NCBI GenBank assembly: GCA_012728095.1
Contig: JAAYFU010000020.1
Coordinates: 1-60,494, forward strand
Reading direction: 5' to 3'
DNA: 60,494 nucleotides
Source: Clostridiaceae bacterium
Lineage (GTDB): Bacteria; Bacillota; Clostridia; DSM-8532
The translations under genes were made by a program, and so were the position numbers. The notes under the pieces are model-generated. The model searched no databases and had not been told where the DNA came from. It saw nothing but the letters and a program-made list of their open reading frames with translations. This document shows, in pieces, positions 59,568-60,494 of the stretch; the stretch's first letter is position 1, and each line of letters begins with the position of its first letter.

Positions 59568-59643
59568 AATCTAAAATCCCAACATCTATAAGCTGCTTTT
59601 CCAATTTCCCTGCTATATTAGGCTGTTTCGCCAAATCAGCCAA
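59554..59643 (-). pseudogene. possible remnant of a TfoX-C/HhH-type protein
   Basis: A 30-codon minus-strand frame starts at TTG (59641-59643) with AAGGGG 8 nt upstream and reads LADLAKQPNIAGKLEKQLID, then VGILDFIRV. It resembles the LPNIGKxLEKKLxxVGI pattern of TfoX C-terminal or pathogenicity-locus helix-hairpin-helix proteins, then stops. Its 3' end lies inside the GT8 gene. A decayed fragment is likely; chance cannot be excluded. Confidence 0.3.
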
Positions 59644-59683
59644 TGTTTATGCCCCTTAAACCTATTGAACGGTTCTTTTTGGT

Positions 59684-60442
59684 TTATGCTTTAAGAATGA
59701 ATAACCTGTTTATTCCCGTCAGACGTTCTAATTGTCTTGTAGATATACCTTTATCCTTGAGTTGTCTTATAAGCGCTTTTCTTTTTTCTTTGTCAAAATT
59801 CTTTAACTCCAAGGTATCTTTTATTCTGCATTCTTTTTTGATTATTTCCTTTGCCTCTTCGTCGGTCAGTCGTAGCTTGTATTCCATATCAAGACACTTA
59901 TCTTCAGTTTGTGCAGCATGAAAATTAACGAATTCCTCAACTGCCCTGGTATAATCATCACCCATTAACATAAGGGCAAAATCTTTATCTGTAATACCCT
60001 CATTGTTAATATAATCGTTGTAACTGCTCCATTTATACTCAGAAATATCATCTACCAACCCTGCTTTCTTAGGATTGTTATGTATGAAACGAAGGACTGT
60101 TAAAAAATACTTGAGGGTTTCAACAGCTTCGCTCTTATAACGATCATAAAATAACTGGCCATATCGTTTGTATTTGAAGTTATACCAATATACATAACTT
60201 GCTCCTATCCGTCGCATAATTTTGTCCAGGCTTTCATCCTGTTCATGTAAAAGCAAATGTACATGGTCTCCCATAATACAGTATCCATATAATTTATATT
60301 TGCTGATTTTTTTATATCTTTCCAATGTCTGTAAAAACTTCTCCCTATCCTCATCATCTTTAAATATTGTTTCTCGGTTATGACCCCGCAATACGATATG
60401 ATAGATCCCGCTTTCACTCTTTTTTCTTGCTTCTCTTGACAT
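59684..60442 (-). mobile_element. REP-associated tyrosine transposase (RAYT, IS200/Y1-like)
   Basis: This 252-residue protein is a single-tyrosine HUH enzyme: SGIYHIVLRGHNRETIF near residue 11, MGDHVHLLLHEQDE near 57 with the HxH metal pair, and a Tyr in ASYVYWYNFKYKRYGQLFYDR near 85-105. RFIHNNPKKAGLV near 123 is the typical RAYT linker. The C-terminal 35 residues form an HTH (KGISTRQLERLTGI). RAYTs are domesticated or low-copy transposases that act on REP palindromes. No flanking terminal repeats or REP array are visible within the window. The ATG at 60442 follows GGGAGTGG. Confidence 0.88.
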
Positions 60443-60456
60443 TTTTCACCACTCCC

Positions 60457-60478
60457 ACAATTATAGTAGCATAATTGT
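60457..60478. repeat. inverted repeat at the RAYT promoter
   Basis: ACAATTAT-AGTAGC-ATAATTGT is a perfect 8-bp dyad 15 nt upstream of the RAYT start. A TATAAT on the minus strand lies partly inside it, so it may be both promoter and operator. Confidence 0.55.
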
Positions 60479-60494
60479 CGTTTAAACATCAACA

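Noticed and set aside
60205-60492. 95-codon minus-strand ORF at the right edge
   Set aside because: It overlaps the RAYT gene in another frame and has no motif.

Overview
The window looks like a chromosomal stretch from a low-GC Gram-positive bacterium of the class Clostridia, probably anaerobic and related to spore formers. Evidence includes RicT/YaaR next to tmk-holB, a VorB-type 2-oxoacid:ferredoxin oxidoreductase, 2[4Fe-4S] ferredoxins, a SpoIID/LytB-domain protein, preQ1-type control of queT, a type IV pilus mini-cluster, and AT-rich intergenic DNA with strong GGAGG ribosome binding sites. I cannot place it to genus. There is no prophage, CRISPR array or rRNA. Three tRNAs are present: Glu-CTC and Thr-TGT together, and Arg-TCT alone.

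Layout. 0-8 kb (minus): 5' part of comM, an acyl-CoA ligase/GNAT pair, a VOC protein, a 32-codon membrane micro-gene with its own RBS and terminator, a tRNA pair, RNase R and an HD hydrolase. 8-10 kb (plus): queT behind a promoter and a preQ1-I-like leader, then an HD-GYP gene broken at an A10 tract. 10-13 kb (minus): four-gene oxidoreductase operon and a small Zn-ribbon gene. 13-15 kb (plus): a membrane-anchored LuxR-type regulator with a broken N-terminus. 15-26.5 kb (minus): a Bacillus-like cluster speA-tmk-yaaR-holB-ricT-trmN6 (no darA or yabA seen) joined upstream to potABCD and a cupin/XRE regulator with paired operators, so polyamine uptake and synthesis form one block. 26.7-33.3 kb (minus): lepB, mgtC-like, yqeK, nadD, yccF, a cysteine-less HMA protein, rluD-type synthase, lspA and a SpoIID-domain protein. 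33.5-34.6 kb (plus): a decayed corrinoid-methyltransferase start and a CofE-like ligase. 34.6-38.3 kb (minus): RNase H and pilC with four pseudopilin-like genes. 38.5-42.7 kb (minus): an Fbp/Afu-type ABC operon with an inositol-monophosphatase-family gene, whose substrate-binding protein has lost its N-terminal part beside the pepF terminator. 42.7-45.4 kb (minus): pepF, tRNA-Arg and an unknown acidic protein. 45.8-50.5 kb (plus): gdhA and a 1057-residue GAF/ATP-grasp/nucleotidyltransferase fusion. 50.5-57.8 kb (minus): gltS, a PlsC fusion, a TrpXYZ-like ABC transporter, and a PH-like/YhfC membrane pair. 58-60.5 kb: a membrane protein and a GT8 glycosyltransferase (plus), then a RAYT transposase (minus).

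The most unusual items are the 1057-residue fusion protein, the ABC-phosphatase operon with the beheaded binding protein, the queT leader with an extra hairpin, the 32-residue membrane protein, and several single-base frame breaks at homopolymers that need read-level confirmation. All functional calls come from reading the sequence; no database search was run.
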